Notes: a model not told the origin generated them from the sequence alone. DNA of 64,000 nucleotides from Acheta domesticus (GCA_031308135.1 JAHLJT010009436.1:144467216-144531215); one strand, 5' to 3'; positions 22,375 through 35,400 are shown, counted from the stretch's first letter. Numbers and translations are program-made.

Positions 22375-22905
22375 CTTCGGCGCTCCGACGCCTATTTCCA
22401 CGGGCCCCGATGACCATCCCTGTGGCGCTCCATCTGGCGGCAGCGGCGCTCGCGTGGGCGGAGCGCGGGTCGGAGGGGCGGTCGCGGACGCTGGGGCGGG
22501 GGCGGTTCGCAGGTAGGGCGCGGGCGGCGTCTACCTGCGCACCAGGCGCCGGGTGTGAAGGGCTGCACTGCGGGCCGAAGGGCGCCTGGGGGGCAGAGGG
22601 CGGCGCGGCGTCCTGCAGAGCATGCACTCCGCTCAACAGTTGGCCGAATCGGGAAAATGACCGCAAATCTGCAGCCTCCTGTGAGAGACTGGCCATCCGG
22701 AACGGCCGCTGCCACTGCCTCCGCCGCCGCGTCCTTAGCTTGCACCCTTTCTCCCGCGGTCCGCGACCGCCCCCTTGCCAACCAGCCCCGCCAAGCCCCG
22801 CCATGCCCCTCCCTACCCTGCTCCCACTACGCACAACCCGCATTCTTTCTTCCGGGACGCCCTTTCCACCACTCTTTTCTTCGGCCCGCGATACCATCGA
22901 CTGCC
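22375..22905. other. GC/CpG-rich islet
   Basis: CG-dense 530 bp. The overlapping frames of 130-240 codons on both strands look compositional (Ala, Arg, Pro, Gly) with no domain. Confidence 0.55.
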
Positions 22906-23116
22906 TCTGACCATCTTAACAGTTTTCATATTTCTGGTTACTGACTAGGGCATCATTTTTTGTAGGTAGTACGCTGGGTAGTATCTTTGAAGGATAATTG
23001 AATGTTCTAGAACCAAACAAGCACGTGCTTCGTATAGGCAAATTCTATAATAAATAAGTACATTAATTTACTTATTTATTATTAATTTCATACAATTCGT
23101 CGTTTTCTGCTAATAG

Positions 23117-23233
23117 TGGCCAGTATCGAGATGTCTGCCCCCGTAGATGAAGTTATGAATATACTGTTAAAAATGGAAGACGATGGCCATCGGGTTGTTT
23201 TTAATTCCATATTCCAGAAACTAAAAGTCCCTG
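23117..23233 (+). CDS. Candidate internal exon of unknown protein
   Basis: A 117-bp segment sits between an acceptor-like TTTTCTGCTAATAG and a donor-like GTTAGT. It reads through in one frame as a balanced, non-repetitive peptide (ending NSIFQKLKVP) unlike the low-complexity frames around it. The exon length is a multiple of three. No family is recognised and no neighbouring exon was found, so this remains weak; it could also be transposon-derived. Confidence 0.2.
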
Positions 23234-24535
23234 TTAGTATACCACTTAGTATTTTTAATACCGTTCGATCGATGTGCTTTCTGGTCAGATTTACAAAATT
23301 AGTTTGTTGTTTAACTATTCGCTTGGATCACCTTATTTAACAGAATTTGACGAAGCATTGACGATTGAAATAAAATCTCCAGGATACTTATTTTAAAATA
23401 AGAATATATATTTTTCGAACAAACACGTGAGTCATGCATACGTACGGAACCATGTCCTCACACAAAAGCTACATCCATGTTCAGTTTTTCTCTACTATCG
23501 TCTTATGATTCCCTTTTAAACTGTGTTTCTGACAAAAAAATCGCAAATTTGCAGACCGTTTCGGATCGTTTTCAAATATTCCACTGCGCATTGTGACAAC
23601 GCATTTTCCATTTTAATTGGTTTTCCAAAAAGTCACAGTTCATTTTAAAAAACTCTTGTGTTCGTTACTTCATGTGGGAAGCAAACGCTCTCTTCTGAAC
23701 ACAGCGTTAGTGGAGAGAACAAGAACAATTTTTTTATATTACCGTTACTACGAATGGATATGTTTTTCGAATAGTTCATATTTTTCAATAACACGTGGTT
23801 AATTTGATTCTATGTTTTTCAAACGATTAGCTACACTCAGCCTATTTTTTAATATCTAAATGTATTTATCGAAATGCTTGAATCTAAACGACCAATTTCA
23901 TTCGACCTAAATATTCCAGAAAAATTCCCTTTGTTCTCAGGTCTTTAGAAATCGTTTAGAATGTCGATATTTTTGTCGTGAATTTTACGCTTCTAGATAT
24001 TTTCACACCTTTTGTTATAATTTTCGACTGACTTCAGTGGATGTTGAATTTAGTATCTACGAATGAGACCCAACATAGATCGTTAAATGTTACTTAATCA
24101 TACCAAATTAATTGGCTGTGCACGTAGCGCTGGATCGTCTTGAGTGCCATCTCTCCAATCTTTGCGGGGGAAAACATGTAGGATATATGTGATTTTGACC
24201 ATACTGAGAGACTCTTTTTGGGTTCTTGTTGACGAATCTCAAAGACATAAATATGAAAATTTAATGTTTGCAACAGCAGCAAATCATGTAATTTTTAATT
24301 GCGCAAAAATCATTCAATAATTATCTCTGTCAGAAATCAAACACGTCTTAATGGTTTTCTTGAAATAATAAATGAACATTTTGTTCGAGCTGTTCTTTCG
24401 AAACGTTCGAGCTGGGGACGTTCTGTGTCACTTGCCTCTTGGTCACGGCGGTTGGCAACATGGTACAGCCGGATGTCTGTTGCTTGGGCCAACCGGGGAG
24501 AATCTTCGTCTGTGTCCAGATGACGAGGCTCGGAC
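23234..24535. other. AT-rich intergenic
   Basis: Nothing recognised. Confidence 0.45.
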
Positions 24536-24539
24536 CTTC

Positions 24540-24795
24540 CATTTCGAAAGGGGCGCGGGGGGCGGCGCGTTTCACTTTTGTTGGCGGCGGCGGCGGCGTC
24601 TGAGAAAGGGGGTGCGGCGGCGCCCGTAGCGGGACCGCCGCTCCCCCGCCCGCCGCGCCGTCCCCGTCGCCCCTGCCGCTGCCTAAGTGACCCACATCCT
24701 ATTTCGGGGGCGATTCCGAAGGAACGGTGTCCGCTGCTGCCCGCTGCCCTCTACACCGACCGCGCCGCCCCCGCCGGCCCTTTGTCTGAAAGAGG
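24540..24795. other. GC/CpG-rich islet
   Basis: GGCGGCGGCGGCG run near 24582 within CG-rich DNA. No gene. Confidence 0.5.
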
Positions 24796-25780
24796 GGTGT
24801 ACAAAAGCACCAAGGGGAGGGGTTGCCAACCGTTCGTGAATGGCTGTCCGAGTGCAAACCGAATAGAATTTCTTCGACTATTAATCTACGTACATGCAAC
24901 GTTCAGAAAATCGAACTCAAAACACGCACAATGTGCCAATTTAAATTTTGTTGTTGGATATTATAAAGGACTAGAAAGAGAATTGTGCAGGTCACATGTT
25001 CATTAAAAATCCTTATTTTTTGAAAATTTCAAAAGTTCACAATTTTTTAGTATTCCTGCAACTAAAAATTAAAGATAGAGATTTTTTCCATTAATGAAAT
25101 CTGTTCCTTTCAGATAGATTTTGAAATAAAGTCATGTACATTTTTTCGAATATTTGAGTATTATCACGTAATTTTGCCTGCAAGTACGGGCGAGAGAGTA
25201 AGTGTTGCTTTAGCACCCTTGTTTCATATGGCAATTCCTTCTAATTCTTATACCTATTTCCACCTGAACTTCTGTGAATTCAACACAAACAGACATCGCC
25301 CGTCACGTGGGCCAAATATGCTGAAATTCAAGAGGAAATGTGAATGGGTGTAATACTGCTACATTCACGAATTCTAGAGTTCGACAAGATTTCATAAATT
25401 CATCTGGAAGTGGCCAATGTGAAAGGATGTTGCTCAGAGGCAAAAGTTTATTGTTGATGATAGCTTCTAGGTATGACTATTGAGCAGAAGTGGGTCTGAT
25501 AAATTGAAATTTTTGGTTGTAGAATACAATTAATATATCACCAATTAATTTTAATTACGGTTTAATACTATTAATAATAAATATTAATTACGTTAATAAT
25601 TATTATGTTAGTTATCTCATGTATGTGCTCTATTTTTAACACATGCACACAACATATCGTTTAGTAGAGACGCACATTCAACCAAACATTCAGAAACCTG
25701 CCACATTTCATAATCCGTCAATAAAATCTCATGCGTATTCAGAGTGGTGTGAAGAACGACCAGCACTCTGGCAGTCGTAC
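24796..25780. other. AT-rich intergenic
   Basis: Nothing recognised. Confidence 0.45.
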
Positions 25781-25784
25781 AAGA

Positions 25785-26075
25785 AACACGGGAGGGAGAG
25801 CGACGGCAGCGGTGACAGGGAAGGCGGAGAAGCGGGAGGGAGGGGAAGAAGAGGATGGTGAGGAGGGGAAGAAGGGAAGGGGAGGGGAAGGGGCGTAGCG
25901 GGCGCCGGCGCCTCCCTCAGGGCGCGAACGGCGCCACCGCCGCCGCCACCGCCGCCACCGCCGCCGCTGCCGCCGCCGCCGAAAATGCGACCTACTGACC
26001 GCGATGCCCCACGGCCGCGCCGCTGTCGCCGCCGCCGCCTCCACCGCCGCTGCCGCGCCGCGGCCATCGCCCGCC
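25785..26075. other. Purine tract grading into CCG/CCA-rich islet
   Basis: 25785-25900 is almost all A and G on the plus strand (GGGAGGGGAAG type). 25930-26070 is an interrupted (CCGCCA)n/(CCG)n run. Frames here give poly-Gly or Arg-rich products and are not genes. Confidence 0.7.
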
Positions 26076-26163
26076 GCTTGCCACTGGCGGAATACATTAC
26101 GGCTGCCCAGAACGCAGGCTATACTTCGTTTTTCCTCATGTGGCCAATGACATTAGGTCTTTG

Positions 26164-26292
26164 TTACACCTCCTACCTTATGAGATGAATCTTTTTAACA
26201 GTAATAAGCACATTTCTGACGCAACGAGCCCCGTTGAGAAGGACTTTCGCGAATTAATAAAAAAGATTCATTTTATAAGGCAGGAGGTGTAA
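26164..26292. mobile_element. Short palindromic MITE (129 bp)
   Basis: Arms 26164-26196 and 26259-26292 are inverted repeats matching at 30 of 33 positions (TTACACCTCC with GGAGGTGTAA at the outer ends). Both ends carry TA just outside CACCTCC, which fits TA target duplication of Tc1/mariner-type elements. The centre is 62 bp with no coding capacity. Confidence 0.65.
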
Positions 26293-26434
26293 TAATGACT
26301 TAAAGTCATCAACCGTTTGAAAAAACTAAGTATATCTTTGCGTGAGAAAAGGGAACCTTCTTTTCAAAAGCACCTCATTGGACGTCGCTATGATTTGCTA
26401 GCACGGCCAATATTGCGATATTATGTACGTACCG

Positions 26435-26610
26435 CAGAGGCGTATCTACGGTATGGCAGACATGGCACGTGCCATGGGCGCCAAACATAAGGGGCGCTAT
26501 TTAGAGTATACCCGCTAAAACAAATAACAACAACCCTAATTTGAAGTATCCTGACAGGGGCGCAAATTCTATGCTTGCCAGGGGCGCCTGAATACCTAGA
26601 TACGCCTCTG
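26435..26610. mobile_element. hAT-like MITE (176 bp) with perfect 8-bp target duplication
   Basis: The element starts CAGAGGCGTATCTACG and ends CTAGATACGCCTCTG, inverted. The 8-mer ACGTACCG flanks both sides (26427-26434 and 26611-26618). The 8-bp duplication and CAGAGGCG ends fit hAT. It is non-coding. The ends resemble those of 13474-13726 (CAGAGGCGGAT), so the two may be related. Confidence 0.85.
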
Positions 26611-26618
26611 ACGTACCG

Positions 26619-27875
26619 TGAACATGCGCTACGTGTTATTGCTATAGACAAGGCGTGCATCTCGTAGGTGCGGTTTATTAATTTGGAAATAAAGGGTAAA
26701 TTGATGCTTTCGGTTGTACAGACGCTCTCTCGTCTGTGTCAATTTCTTTAACAATGGTAGTTTTGGCAGTAATTCTCTGGCGAGTGTCCGAACAACTTTG
26801 TGATTGAATCTTTTGTCAATACACGTGAAATGAAAGTATGAAAGTGAATTTAGTACGTCATGTTCTCCGGTTTTCCCCGCTTTCCATTCCATCAGCGCCA
26901 TCAGTCTTACTCTTACCACCACTGCAACGTGAACGGATATTTTCTTCAGTTCCTGAATAATTAAAAAAAAACCTGTAGGCACAACTGTCGTGCAATTTGA
27001 AAATAATATTGTAGTTCACAGTCCACCAAGAGACCATTCGAATCTCTAATCCAGGTAGTTCGTAAGCATTTGTATTCTCAAAAGTTTCAATTGACTAGAA
27101 CACATAACACTATCTTCGAATAGTATTATTTGTGAAGACGTACTAAGGTTTCCAGTCTTATTCACATATACTGTCCTGTGCTAATGCAAACAACGCAATC
27201 GAATTTTGATGGTGAGAAGCAAGGGTTTATAATGTATGAACTTATATATAAAACATGAGCATTTTCATCACGAATTTGAGATGGAAATCCATCACATTTA
27301 TCACCCATAATTAATTTTCTTGATCGTAACATTCTGGATTTTTTACTTAGGAATCGATGAAGTTCCTTCTTGACGTACGAGACATTTGAAAATAGCAATT
27401 TTAGTCCTTTGTCATTCACAGACCATATGCTTAAAGATAAGATGAATAGGTGTACTTAGTTAATTTAGACTCTTCGTGCACTTTGCATATCTTCTTAACA
27501 CATTGCCAGTTTCCTAAGAGACTGCATATGATGCCACAAGTAATTAACAATGTGAGTCTAATGAGAACCTAGTAGGTGTTTTAAAATGATCATGTTTCTT
27601 TTTTGCTCTAGCAACGTTCCACTACTTTCCATCTAATCTTTCGGTGTGTTTGGGATTCGGCCTGACATTCGTGCACTTTCCGTAGCAATGAACGAAGGCA
27701 TATTTACTCTTGCACTTGCATTCTTGCAGTCTTGCTTATTTTGTGTTTTCGTGAGTATCAAATTATATGATCATTACTTTCGTAATGACCAGTGCATGTT
27801 TTTAACACGGGAAGTGGCGGTGTTCTTTCGTAGTTGGATAGTGAAATCCGATGCCGTTCTACATGTAGGCTTGTA
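26619..27875. other. AT-rich intergenic
   Basis: Nothing recognised. Confidence 0.45.
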
Positions 27876-27879
27876 GGGG

Positions 27880-28250
27880 TTTCCCCTTCCAGGTATCTCC
27901 CACCAGCGTGGCACCTCCGCACATGGGACAAGCTCAAAACTCGCGACTGATGTTCCGACATGTATGTTAGTGAAGTGCATGTAAATCTGTGTGTAAGTGA
28001 GGGGTGAGGATAGGAGAAGGAAGAGGAAGGAAAGATCACATGCGGTCCATTAGGATACTTGTCCGGCATGCGCCTGGCGTTGATCGGAAAACCACGAAAC
28101 TACCAACCAGAGCAGTCGACCTCTAGAATTCACCTCCAGACACTGGCTGAATAGCTTTGTAGCTAGTCCTGCCACCTCTTGGACTCGAACCCTAGGGCCT
28201 CCCGGTCGGAGGCACTACAGTGACATCAATTGATATCCTGAGCTACCTCA
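27880..28250 (-). mobile_element. tRNA-headed repeat family, copy 2 (best head)
   Basis: Read on the minus strand it begins with a tRNA-like head: A box TAGCTCAGGAT (28245-28235) and B box GGTTCGAGTCC (28191-28181), spaced as in a polymerase III promoter. A body of about 300 bp follows, with blocks shared with 54.7-55.1 kb and 63.1-63.5 kb. Examples on the plus strand are GCGCCTGGCGTTGATCGG, ACCACGAAACTACC and CTAGAATTC. This is a SINE-type structure. Ends and target duplications were not resolved. Confidence 0.6.
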
Positions 28251-28625
28251 TCCAGTGTTCGTCTCTGGAAGCGCACCCTTGAGCGTCCCTGCTGTGCGAG
28301 CCCAGCCGGAAATTCTGGCCGGCCTAAATGGAGGCGGCTGGGCTGAACACCCCGGGCGGTGGTATCGGTGCGGCGTCGGGCAGTGCGGTGGGGCCGGAGG
28401 GCGCGCGCCGCTGAGGGTGTCACGTGCAGAGCCGCCGCGCACACGCGGAATTCTGTCGCCGGACATGCGTTGCCGAAAGCGCGCGAGGGCGAGCAGGATG
28501 GGATTGGAGGCGGAAGCGCGGAGCGCTGAGACACGGGTGGTGGTGACGGAAGGGGGTTCTGGGACAGTGGGAGGCGGAATGCGTCGAGCGAAGGGGTAAG
28601 CCACGGGTATTACAGGAGGCGCGGG
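28251..28625. other. GC/CpG-rich islet
   Basis: CG-dense 370 bp immediately beyond the SINE head. Frames on both strands are compositional. Confidence 0.5.
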
Positions 28626-28985
28626 CGGGCGTCGTAATTTTGGAGAACTGAATGGTGTAAATACGTATCCCTTCATTCCAACTGGGGTTGGATTTAGGTT
28701 CTGTGTGTCCCCAAGCACAAAATCATGGTTCCTTCAGATTTACTAAGAAAACAAATAACCCTGATTATAATAGAATTATTTTTTTCTAGAAACACAAATG
28801 AAAATGTGTTTATTATTTGATACAACATACAAAAATATTTTTACTTTTTAAAAAATATTTTATGATTTATTTTTTGGGGCGTGGAGACCAAAAGAAACTT
28901 CTTATTCCGCTTGTTGGGAAATACGGCTTTGATTTGAACGGAAGTTATCTTAAGGCTTTGCACTCCACATATGCTTGAAGTGTGG
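28626..28985. other. AT-rich intergenic
   Basis: Nothing recognised. Confidence 0.45.
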
Positions 28986-28999
28986 TGAAGTGAAGTGTG

Positions 29000-29700
29000 G
29001 CATGATTGCATGAAGTGTGGCGACGTGCAGAGGCGGTGGTGACGATCGCGGTGGTGACGATCGCGGGGGTGCTCGTGGCGACACAAGCGAGGGTGAGTGG
29101 TTGGCTACGTGCGTGGGCGGGAGCGGGAGCGCGGGTGTTAGCATGGAAGAGGGCAGGGGACGACGAGTGGGCGTGGGGCAGTGAGTGCGATGACGATGAT
29201 AGTGCAGATGCGGAGGCGGGGCCGTCGGGAGGCGCGTGAGCGACGCGACGTGAGGTGTGTCGGGGTGGGAAGCCGGGCTGTTCTGTGGGCGGCGTCGGGG
29301 CCGAGTGCGTGGGTGAGGGCGTGGGCGAGCGCGTGGGCGGGTGGGAGTTGCCTTGGCGCGTAGCGGGAGGCGGGGGCAGGCGTACCGGACCGGGACGGGG
29401 AGGCGCGGCGCGGCGCGGCGTGGCGTGGCATGGCGCTTCGAATAGCCGCAGCGGTGACGTCATCTGCCATCCCCAGGCGCCCGTGACGCAGCGCGTGTGC
29501 GGCGCGACCGGTCCGTGGCCCCTTCCACGCCACCCCTCCCCCGGGCGCGGGAGGATTATTAATAAGTGTGAAAGACGCAGCGTGCGTCGGGTGGCCGCTT
29601 TCACCATCTCCTCCGCCGCTACTGCGGCGCCGGCGGGCACAGCGGACCGGGCGTGCGGCGGCAAGTGCGAGGGAATACGTTCACTAGGGGTCGCCAAAAA
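29000..29700. promoter_or_regulatory. Large CpG island with CRE
   Basis: About 700 bp, G-rich on the plus strand. It contains a perfect cAMP-response-type palindrome TGACGTCA at 29455-29462, a GGCGTGGCGTGGC degenerate repeat (29405-29435), and an AT-core TTATTAATAA near 29555. It has promoter-like composition, but no downstream exon is evident. Confidence 0.45.
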
Positions 29701-31025
29701 TGTTACCTTGAACTAGGTCTGACATCGCTCTTAATCATTGGCCTCTGGCCTCATTGTCGCCATCCTAGGGCACGGGAAAAGTTGCTAGGCTGCTCATCCT
29801 TCATGGGGAGTGAAATTCTAACCAATATAGTGGAATTTTTAATAAGTTCTGAGATTTGTTGGAAGTTTTCTTATGGTTCTTCCAATTCCTAACGACACTA
29901 CTGCTTCCGTTATTCATGCCTGTCATGCGTTGATCAGTTCTCCGTTCATAGAATCGGAACTGAATCTACGCAGGCTCAAATGTACAGACGTACACAATGT
30001 TAATTTTCATAAAAATAATCGAACTATTTTCTATTCAATACAATTATTTAACCTATTGTATTATTGTAGTATTCTTGATTCTCTCTTATGGCATGAATCC
30101 AAAGTTCTTGTTTTTACTATAGTTTTATTTTCTTTGAGAACGAAGCCTTAGTAGCGACTACCTCGTCACGCAAATTTGTTACTTCCCGAAAATAAAAATC
30201 TAGTTGAGAATTTAGACCTTCATCCACTCTTAGGATTTTATTAATATCTTATCTCATTTTTAACCCATGAGTAATATCTTCTTAGCAATAAAAATTCTGT
30301 GCAGTATAATTCCATCCCAAGGGCAATGGCTGCTAAGTTGTAACGACGGGCAAGAGGGGGGCGCGATGGTGATGCTGCAGGAAGGAAACCTCTGTCGTAG
30401 AAATTGCAAGAGCAAGTGACAATCATAAGAACGTTGAAGTTCTAGATTCTATTCGATGTTGATGCCAACAAAGGAGTAAGTAGCGATACGTCAATATTAT
30501 CAACTCTCCAAAAACTACACCACGAAAATCAAGTCGCAACAATAATTTGGATTTCAGAACATGATTCGTATATTTCACAAAATTTAAATAAATGTTAAAT
30601 AATTCATAATTAAATCTACATTGATTTATATTTCGACTAGCCAAATGGACGATGATGGAGCGAGGGAGGTTGAGGCTTCCAAGAAATAGAGGAGGGAGGA
30701 TTATACCGGCTGCAAAGCATAACTGAAGCTGACACCGAAGAAGGGAGAAGGTCGAAGATCAGCAGCAAGTGGTAGCTTTGATTTATTTCTTGTATTTCAA
30801 GAAAAAAATAACCATTGTAATTCTCCTATCGTGTTCATTATTTTTGTCGTAAAACGTTGTAGAAACGGATGTAAAAAATATTGCTTGTTTCACACTATTT
30901 ATAAATGGAGTTCCTCTTGTGCCTGCTTAAAATTTTCATTTCAGAGTTAAAATAACAACAAAATGCACACGCTAATTTTGCTTTATTTCTCGAAATCCCC
31001 AACACGAATAGCAGGCCACTCTCCC
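29701..31025. other. AT-rich intergenic
   Basis: Nothing recognised. 30640-30770 is G/A-rich. Confidence 0.45.
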
Positions 31026-31029
31026 CCCT

Positions 31030-31350
31030 AATTCCAGTCCGCGCAAACGCGCATGGAAATGATCGGGCGGGTGGGGGCGGGGGTGCGTTGGGGGTGGGGC
31101 GGCGCGCGGGCGGGCGCTACAGGTGGGCGTCCGGCGGCGGCTGGGGCTGCGGGGGTGGCGGCGGCCCTGCGGCCCGGGATCGATACCCGCGTGGAGCGCA
31201 CGTGTCGGCGCTGCGGCCGGCGGGCGACTTGTTGCGCATCCCCGCCGCGTGCCAGCGCCTCCTATGAGGCAAGGCCGCGCCCGCCGCCGCCACACGGCAC
31301 GCCCGAAGCGGTAGAGCCCAGAGGAGCGCTGCCTGCCTGCCCCTACTTGC
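31030..31350. other. GC/CpG-rich islet
   Basis: CG-dense 320 bp. Compositional frames only. Confidence 0.55.
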
Positions 31351-31552
31351 GGTTGTGCGGAAAGAAGAAGAACATGAAGGGGGAAATTAGGAGTGTGCTC
31401 TGTCGCTGTCCAGGCCTGAGAATGTTTGTCGTGCTGTCCTTCAAATGTAGTGACCATTTGCAGTTTCAGCTAATGAGAATTACTTTGTATAAATGTAATA
31501 CTTGAGTCACATAGCTATATTCTCTCCCTCTCTCAAACACAAACACACTCAC

Positions 31553-31553
<1 letters not shown>

Positions 31554-31599
<46 letters not shown>
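31554..31599 (+). repeat. (CA)n microsatellite, about 23 units
   Basis: Uninterrupted CA dinucleotides after a degenerate ACACTC lead-in. Confidence 0.95.
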
Positions 31600-31604
<5 letters not shown>

Positions 31605-34600
31605 CTCACTCCTGTCGACCACTCCTTCGTGGTTTATTTGCGTTTTTGGTGGACGCAGAGTCTGATTACTCCTCCAATTGTTACCAAACCGTTTCGTGCA
31701 GTTATCAGATTTGTGCACAAAGTTATTTGAGGTAAAAATAGGTGACTATGGACGACCTATTTCAAATTGGAATAAACAAATTAAAAACATTGACGGAAAG
31801 TATTAAATAAGTACTTTTTGGAAATGAATTGTTAAACGCTATTAATCCCGGTGCGAGTTGGTAAGCTCTGATATACTTCTACTCATCATTTGTGAAGAAC
31901 TAAATGATATAATTTATAATACTGGAAAGTCAAGACATTGGCGATGTTTATACTACTATATTGAATATCTTTCTAGGCAAATGGTTCATGACTGGACAAA
32001 TAAAATTCAAGATTTTAGTTCACAAGAATTATTGATGCCAGTTCCGTAGGTTATCCTAGTCAAGAAAAGTCCAATGTTTCAAATAGTTTTGGTCATTTTC
32101 GCAATGTAATCTTCTTTGTGTACATACACTATTCTCTTGAGGCACTTGAGAAAATATATGCGAGTTGTCGGCTCAAGTGACGTCGCATGACCACTCGATA
32201 ACAGTGATGTCCCTCGGATTTCGTAACCGTCCCCTAATGGTCCGCGTGCCGCAAGGAGAAAAAAGGAACTTATCACGCGTACGACAGAGGGGCCAAAGGC
32301 CGCGGGGCCCTATCGCGAAAAGGCTGGGAGCCAAGCGGAGTTCGGAGCTGGGAACACCCGGACTTTCGCTACGCTTCCTTGTGCCTAGTCTACCACGTAT
32401 CGTTGCAATGAAAATGTGTAAACAATTTCGAACTCGTCTTACGCGAAATATTACATGGAAATGTCTTCCACAGTGTAATCTTGGGTGTTGGCTTAGTGTT
32501 TCTCTTGTATGAAAACTTTGGCTAAGGCACTGTCCGAATGTGGCATTTTATTTTACCAATTAGAAATCATACAGACGTGTATAATGAATGCTGGATAGGC
32601 GAAGTATTTGGAGGTTATTTTTCGGAAGAACTCTTTCATAATATTTTTTACTTCTGTCGTTTCAGTGAGTAGGAAATTTTGCGAAAAGGTCTTTCTACGT
32701 ATCCCAGTTTTTAAAAATTTAAAATTAAAATATTTTTTTCTTTGGATATGAAAAGATTGTTAAACATTAAATAGAAAAAAAATAATTTGTGAGCGCCTTC
32801 TCAGTTTAAGTTTTAGATGAAAGGACATGCATTTGGCTAAAGATTCTGAGTTTTGAATCCATCAAGAAGGGAAGAAAAAAGTGAGAAAGAAACAAACATA
32901 AATAAAAATAAATTATTATTATTAGTATAAACAGTCTTTTAGCTAATTTCAAAACAATTTTGATGAACAAATTACGAATGTAGATTTGCTGTGTATATTC
33001 AGGTGAACTATGGATGTTTTTTATTCAATTGACCCCATGACTCCATTTATTTAATTGCCTCCATGGCACAAACACATTAATGGTAGTGAAATACTATATA
33101 ATTTGGTAAAATCCTTCTTTTTGTTGAAATGTATATTTTCGACGGGTTCCATTCCTTAATTTACTGCCATATAAATTATGAATTTCAATTTGTTGTTTTA
33201 AGCATTAATCACGTCCAGTAATCGTAAAAATTTCTGTACATTTCGTACAAGCCTAATATCAGAAATATTTTCTGACTCTGTGCTATATTGTGTTACATGC
33301 TGCATGAATATTATTAAATATATTTATAAGAACAAAACCGAAACAAATTTTGTGTCAATGTTTCAAAGAAACTCGTGCCAACTCATGCGCCTCCGAACGA
33401 ACTGAGAATAGATTGAAACGATTTCATGTTGTATACATTCGACGCTATCTAGCTTTCTCTCAAAGAGTTTCTTGTGGTCGTTAACGTTGATGTGAAGCAT
33501 TTCGTCCTCGTTTTGTTCTCTCCAATTCCCTCTTATTCCGGCTCGTGACGATCCTGTTAATTTACGATTCGTGCTCTGTCGAAGTTGGGTTACGTAAAAA
33601 GCCATCCGAGAGCGTTCAGTAAATGTACGGACTTTATTATATTCACAAATGAACCGGCAGTGTTGGGTTGAGAGTAACTTAAGTACTTAGGAATCTATCT
33701 TTTCTTGTTTTTTCGTTTGGTACGTTTCGTTGGTTTTGTTTTTAGAAATGTTATGGAGTCTTGTCTGAATGATTGTGGATTACCAATTAAAAAAGTCGAA
33801 AATATTTTGAGAAATAATCAGCTATAAACGCGCATTTTTTCTGATATTCATTTTACTTTCTCGTATATACAGATAATAAATGGAGAAGGTTAAAGAGCTG
33901 CGAAAAATATATGTTGAGATTTCGTCGGAAATAGGCAATTGTCGGCGTCCCTGATAAGGGAAAAGGATATTCCTCGATTTGTGTGGCTCATCTCGTGGCC
34001 CTGAAAGTTGCTTTTCATTGTAAGTTACCTATTCGGGAAAACTCATGCAGTGTGTTCAAATATGCGACTAGTTCAGCTAGTGCTATCTTGCATAAGCACT
34101 AAAAATAATACGGGAAAGTATGTAGTACTGTAGCACCTAATTTTATTGTGTTACATAATTTTTATTAATTTTTTCCTTTTTCTGTAATCGCCAAACTTAC
34201 AACTGCGCAATTACTGGTATTACTGGTATTATCAGAGCAACCATTTTTTTACTACCAGAACCGTCTCCATGGAACATGAGAGTTTCTTTGCTTATCGCAG
34301 CTGAGTGTTTTCACGAATTACAAATTGGAATATGTACGTTATGTTTCTCACCGTGCTATCGTTTTCCTTTGAGTTCCATTGAAGTTGTTCTTCCATCCCC
34401 CGGCAACGACAGGTTTCCACCAACGTGCGCGGTATAGGATGTAGCCGGTTGCTTTGTCATCTCCACTAAAATTTGATTTAATTTATTTCGATAAAAAGCA
34501 GTAAAAGCAATTGAATGTCACGTACGAAGGAGCAGAATAATCTGCGTAGGTTTTCGTGAGCTCAAGTATCCTTACCCCCACCTTTTTACTATATATATTT

Positions 34601-35095
34601 AAATTATGAATGAAAGTAAAGGCCTGGTTAGAAATATTTGAAAACTAACTTTCCTTACTAATACTCGATTAATACTAATTTGCATGAGTAAATAAACTAC
34701 AGATTTGATTTTGTTGTATTTGTAACAAAATTGCAACCTTCTGGCTCTTCTATCATACCAGCAAAAGGAGAGCTCAACAAAACGTACCGTTGAATGGAAT
34801 TGAAGCCGATTTCGCTTAAGTCTTAGTTATCTACCTCACCTGCCCTACTTCATGTACTCTATATATGTCAGTCGTGAAGGTGCTCCTTCTATCTTATTGG
34901 CCTTTGCTTCGCGATCTCTTTCGTTCCCTTATAGTCTCTATTTCTGCGTGATCGCCAACCTCACTGATTGTCCGAAATGCTTCCTTGTCCTTTTGCTCCT
35001 TATTCATTGCGCCTTAGGTCTAATCTCCCCTGCGTCCTCTTGATCGTGCTTCTCTCTCGCCACTTTCGCGATTCCCATCTCCAATTCGCCCACTT
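31600..35095. other. AT-rich intergenic, 3.5 kb
   Basis: No gene. A GC-richer patch at 32170-32400 has a 115-codon frame of basic composition without a known domain. The rest is low-GC. Confidence 0.45.
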
Positions 35096-35099
35096 CTCT

Positions 35100-35400
35100 C
35101 GTCTCTCCCCGTCGCCGTCGGTCGATGCGATGGAGGCGGTGGCGGCGACGCACCTGGCGGCGGGCAGCGTCCTCCGCGCGTCGCCATGGAGACGCAGCGA
35201 GTTCGGCCACCGCCGCCACCATCGCCACCGCCGCCTCCGCCGAGAGATTTCAAAGACGCAGTAGCGGCGGCAGTGACGGTAACAGTGGTGGTGATTGTGG
35301 CGGTGGCGGCACTAGCAGCAACAACGGAGGCGGTAGTTGTGGCGATGGAGTCAGCGGTGGCGATGGAGGCGGCGGAGGCGTAGACGGAGGTTGAGTTGTA
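35100..35400. other. GC-rich lead-in to the 15-bp minisatellite
   Basis: CG- and GGC/GGT-rich DNA with degenerate GGCGGTGGCGA triplet repeats (35130-35160, 35270-35390). It looks like decayed repeat flank. Confidence 0.5.

Noticed and set aside
22197..22910. 237-residue Ala/Arg/Pro-rich frame
   Set aside because: Its start is not ATG and overlapping frames of similar length exist on the other strand; the composition follows the CpG islet.
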